A stretch of 6,164 bases of DNA, taken from NCBI GenBank assembly GCA_948766235.1, contig CAQCFX010000055.1:2201-8364 (forward strand). Reading direction: 5' to 3'. Below, piece by piece: positions 5,870-6,164 of this stretch (positions are counted from its first letter, which is position 1; every line of letters starts with the position of its first letter). Made by a program: the position numbers and the translations under genes. Below the pieces are notes generated by a model. It saw only the letters and a program-made list of their open reading frames with translations. It had not been told where the DNA came from and made no database searches. Source of the stretch: an uncultured Oscillospiraceae bacterium. GTDB taxonomy: Bacteria > Bacillota > Clostridia > Oscillospirales > Oscillospiraceae.

Positions 5870-5980
5870 GATAAAAACACAGTCCCCGTCGGGTAGTCGG
5901 GGCGCGGGAGCCCTCCCTCCTGCCAGTAACCTGCCTCCTTGGTTGTCCCTTCTCCGTGGAAAAACAAAAGGAGGACAACT
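5870..5980 (+). promoter_or_regulatory. Probable yjdF riboswitch (azaaromatic-sensing leader)
   Basis: Leaders of yjdF genes in Firmicutes often carry the yjdF RNA motif, a riboswitch reported to bind diverse azaaromatic compounds. This leader follows a good promoter, has the right length and directly precedes a YjdF-family gene. Visible structure: a hairpin CCCCG/CGGGG (5884-5888 with 5898-5902, loop containing GGGTAGT), then a second hairpin GCGGGAG/CTCCTGC (5904-5910 with 5917-5923, one G-U pair). Downstream, CCTCCTT (5934-5940) can pair with the Shine-Dalgarno AAGGAGG (5968-5974). No intrinsic terminator with a T-run is seen, so control would be at translation. The assignment rests on gene context and foldability; I could not test it against the family covariance model. 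Confidence 0.7.
5967..5974 (+). promoter_or_regulatory. yjdF: Ribosome binding site of yjdF, able to pair with leader sequences
   Basis: AAAGGAGG ends 10 bases before the ATG at 5985. Its complement CCTCCTT is present upstream at 5934-5940, so access can be blocked by RNA folding. Confidence 0.8.
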
Positions 5981-5984
5981 GAAT

Positions 5985-6164
5985 ATGTGCGTTTCCAAGA
6001 CAACTCTGACCGTGTACTTTGACCCGCCCTTTTGGGTCGGGCTGTTCCAGCGGGAGGATGAGAGCGGCTGCCGGGTGTGTAAAGTCACCTTCGGCGGCGA
6101 ACCCCGGGACCAGGAAGTGCTGAACTTCCTGCTGCGGCATTGGCGGGACCTGCGCTTCAGCCCG
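5985..6164 (+). CDS. yjdF: YjdF-family protein (DUF2992), N-terminal part, cut by window end
   Basis: The reading frame is open from the ATG at 5985 to the window edge, giving 60 residues; the rest lies outside. Family marks are LTVYFDPPFWVGLFQRED (8-25), the strand CRVCKVTFGGEPRDQEVLNF (31-50) and LRFSP at the last visible positions (56-60). Together these match the conserved N-terminal half of YjdF proteins, whose full members are usually about 130-140 residues with a lysine/glutamate-rich tail. The biochemical role of the family is not established. Its control by an azaaromatic-sensing riboswitch suggests a response to natural aromatic toxins or metabolites. The start is supported by AAAGGAGG at suitable spacing. 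The gene forms its own transcription unit after the strong rqcP terminator. Confidence 0.88.
   Translation, partial: MCVSKTTLTVYFDPPFWVGLFQREDESGCRVCKVTFGGEPRDQEVLNFLLRHWRDLRFSP

Noticed and set aside
5613..6140. A 175-codon minus-strand frame across rqcP, its terminator and the yjdF leader
   Set aside because: It spans a strong + strand terminator, a promoter and a structured leader, and shows no recognisable domain.
1..6164. tRNA or rRNA genes, insertion sequence, integrase, defence genes
   Set aside because: No cloverleaf, rRNA-like stretch, transposase, integrase or nuclease motif was seen on either strand.

Overview
The window looks like chromosomal DNA from a GC-rich Gram-positive anaerobe of the Clostridia, most likely an Oscillospiraceae-type gut bacterium related to Flavonifractor or Oscillibacter. 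This is an inference from four things: strong G/C bias at third codon positions, good AGGAGG-type ribosome binding sites, AT-rich promoters, and a gene order that matches the Bacillus/Clostridium yabM-yabN-yabO neighbourhood. All recognised genes lie on the + strand.

Layout. Positions 1-235 hold no convincing gene. They form a dense patch of short palindromes built around CGCT (AGCG on the other strand). An AT-rich promoter region follows, and then a tightly spaced run of three genes: a trimeric-type purine nucleoside phosphorylase (383-1207), a metal-dependent MTA/SAH/adenosine deaminase (1222-2526) and a 558-residue MurJ/SpoVB-like lipid flippase (2545-4221). A 77-base AT-rich gap with a TATAAT box leads to MazG, a nucleoside triphosphate pyrophosphohydrolase (4299-5084). 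Next come an HU-type nucleoid protein (5169-5444), an intrinsic terminator, the S4-domain ribosome quality-control protein RqcP (5500-5739) and a very strong terminator (5749-5786). The window ends with a separate transcription unit: a sigma-A-like promoter (5830-5858), a roughly 120-base structured leader that I read as a yjdF-type (azaaromatic-sensing) riboswitch, and the first 60 codons of a YjdF-family protein (5985 to the window edge).

How the genes fit together. The first two genes form a plausible nucleoside-salvage pair. The deaminase converts MTA, SAH or adenosine to the inosine-type nucleoside, and the phosphorylase could then cleave that to hypoxanthine and a ribose-1-phosphate. 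The flippase-MazG-HU-RqcP block combines envelope lipid export, nucleotide-pool cleansing, chromosome packaging and rescue of stalled 50S subunits. It is a housekeeping synteny block rather than one pathway. The yjdF unit is independent and probably responds to a small aromatic ligand.

I do not see an undescribed defence or mobile system here. The most rewarding spots are the yjdF leader with its competing Shine-Dalgarno helices, the palindromic CGCT patch at the left edge, a substituted active-site position in the phosphorylase, and the terminator wedged between HU and RqcP.
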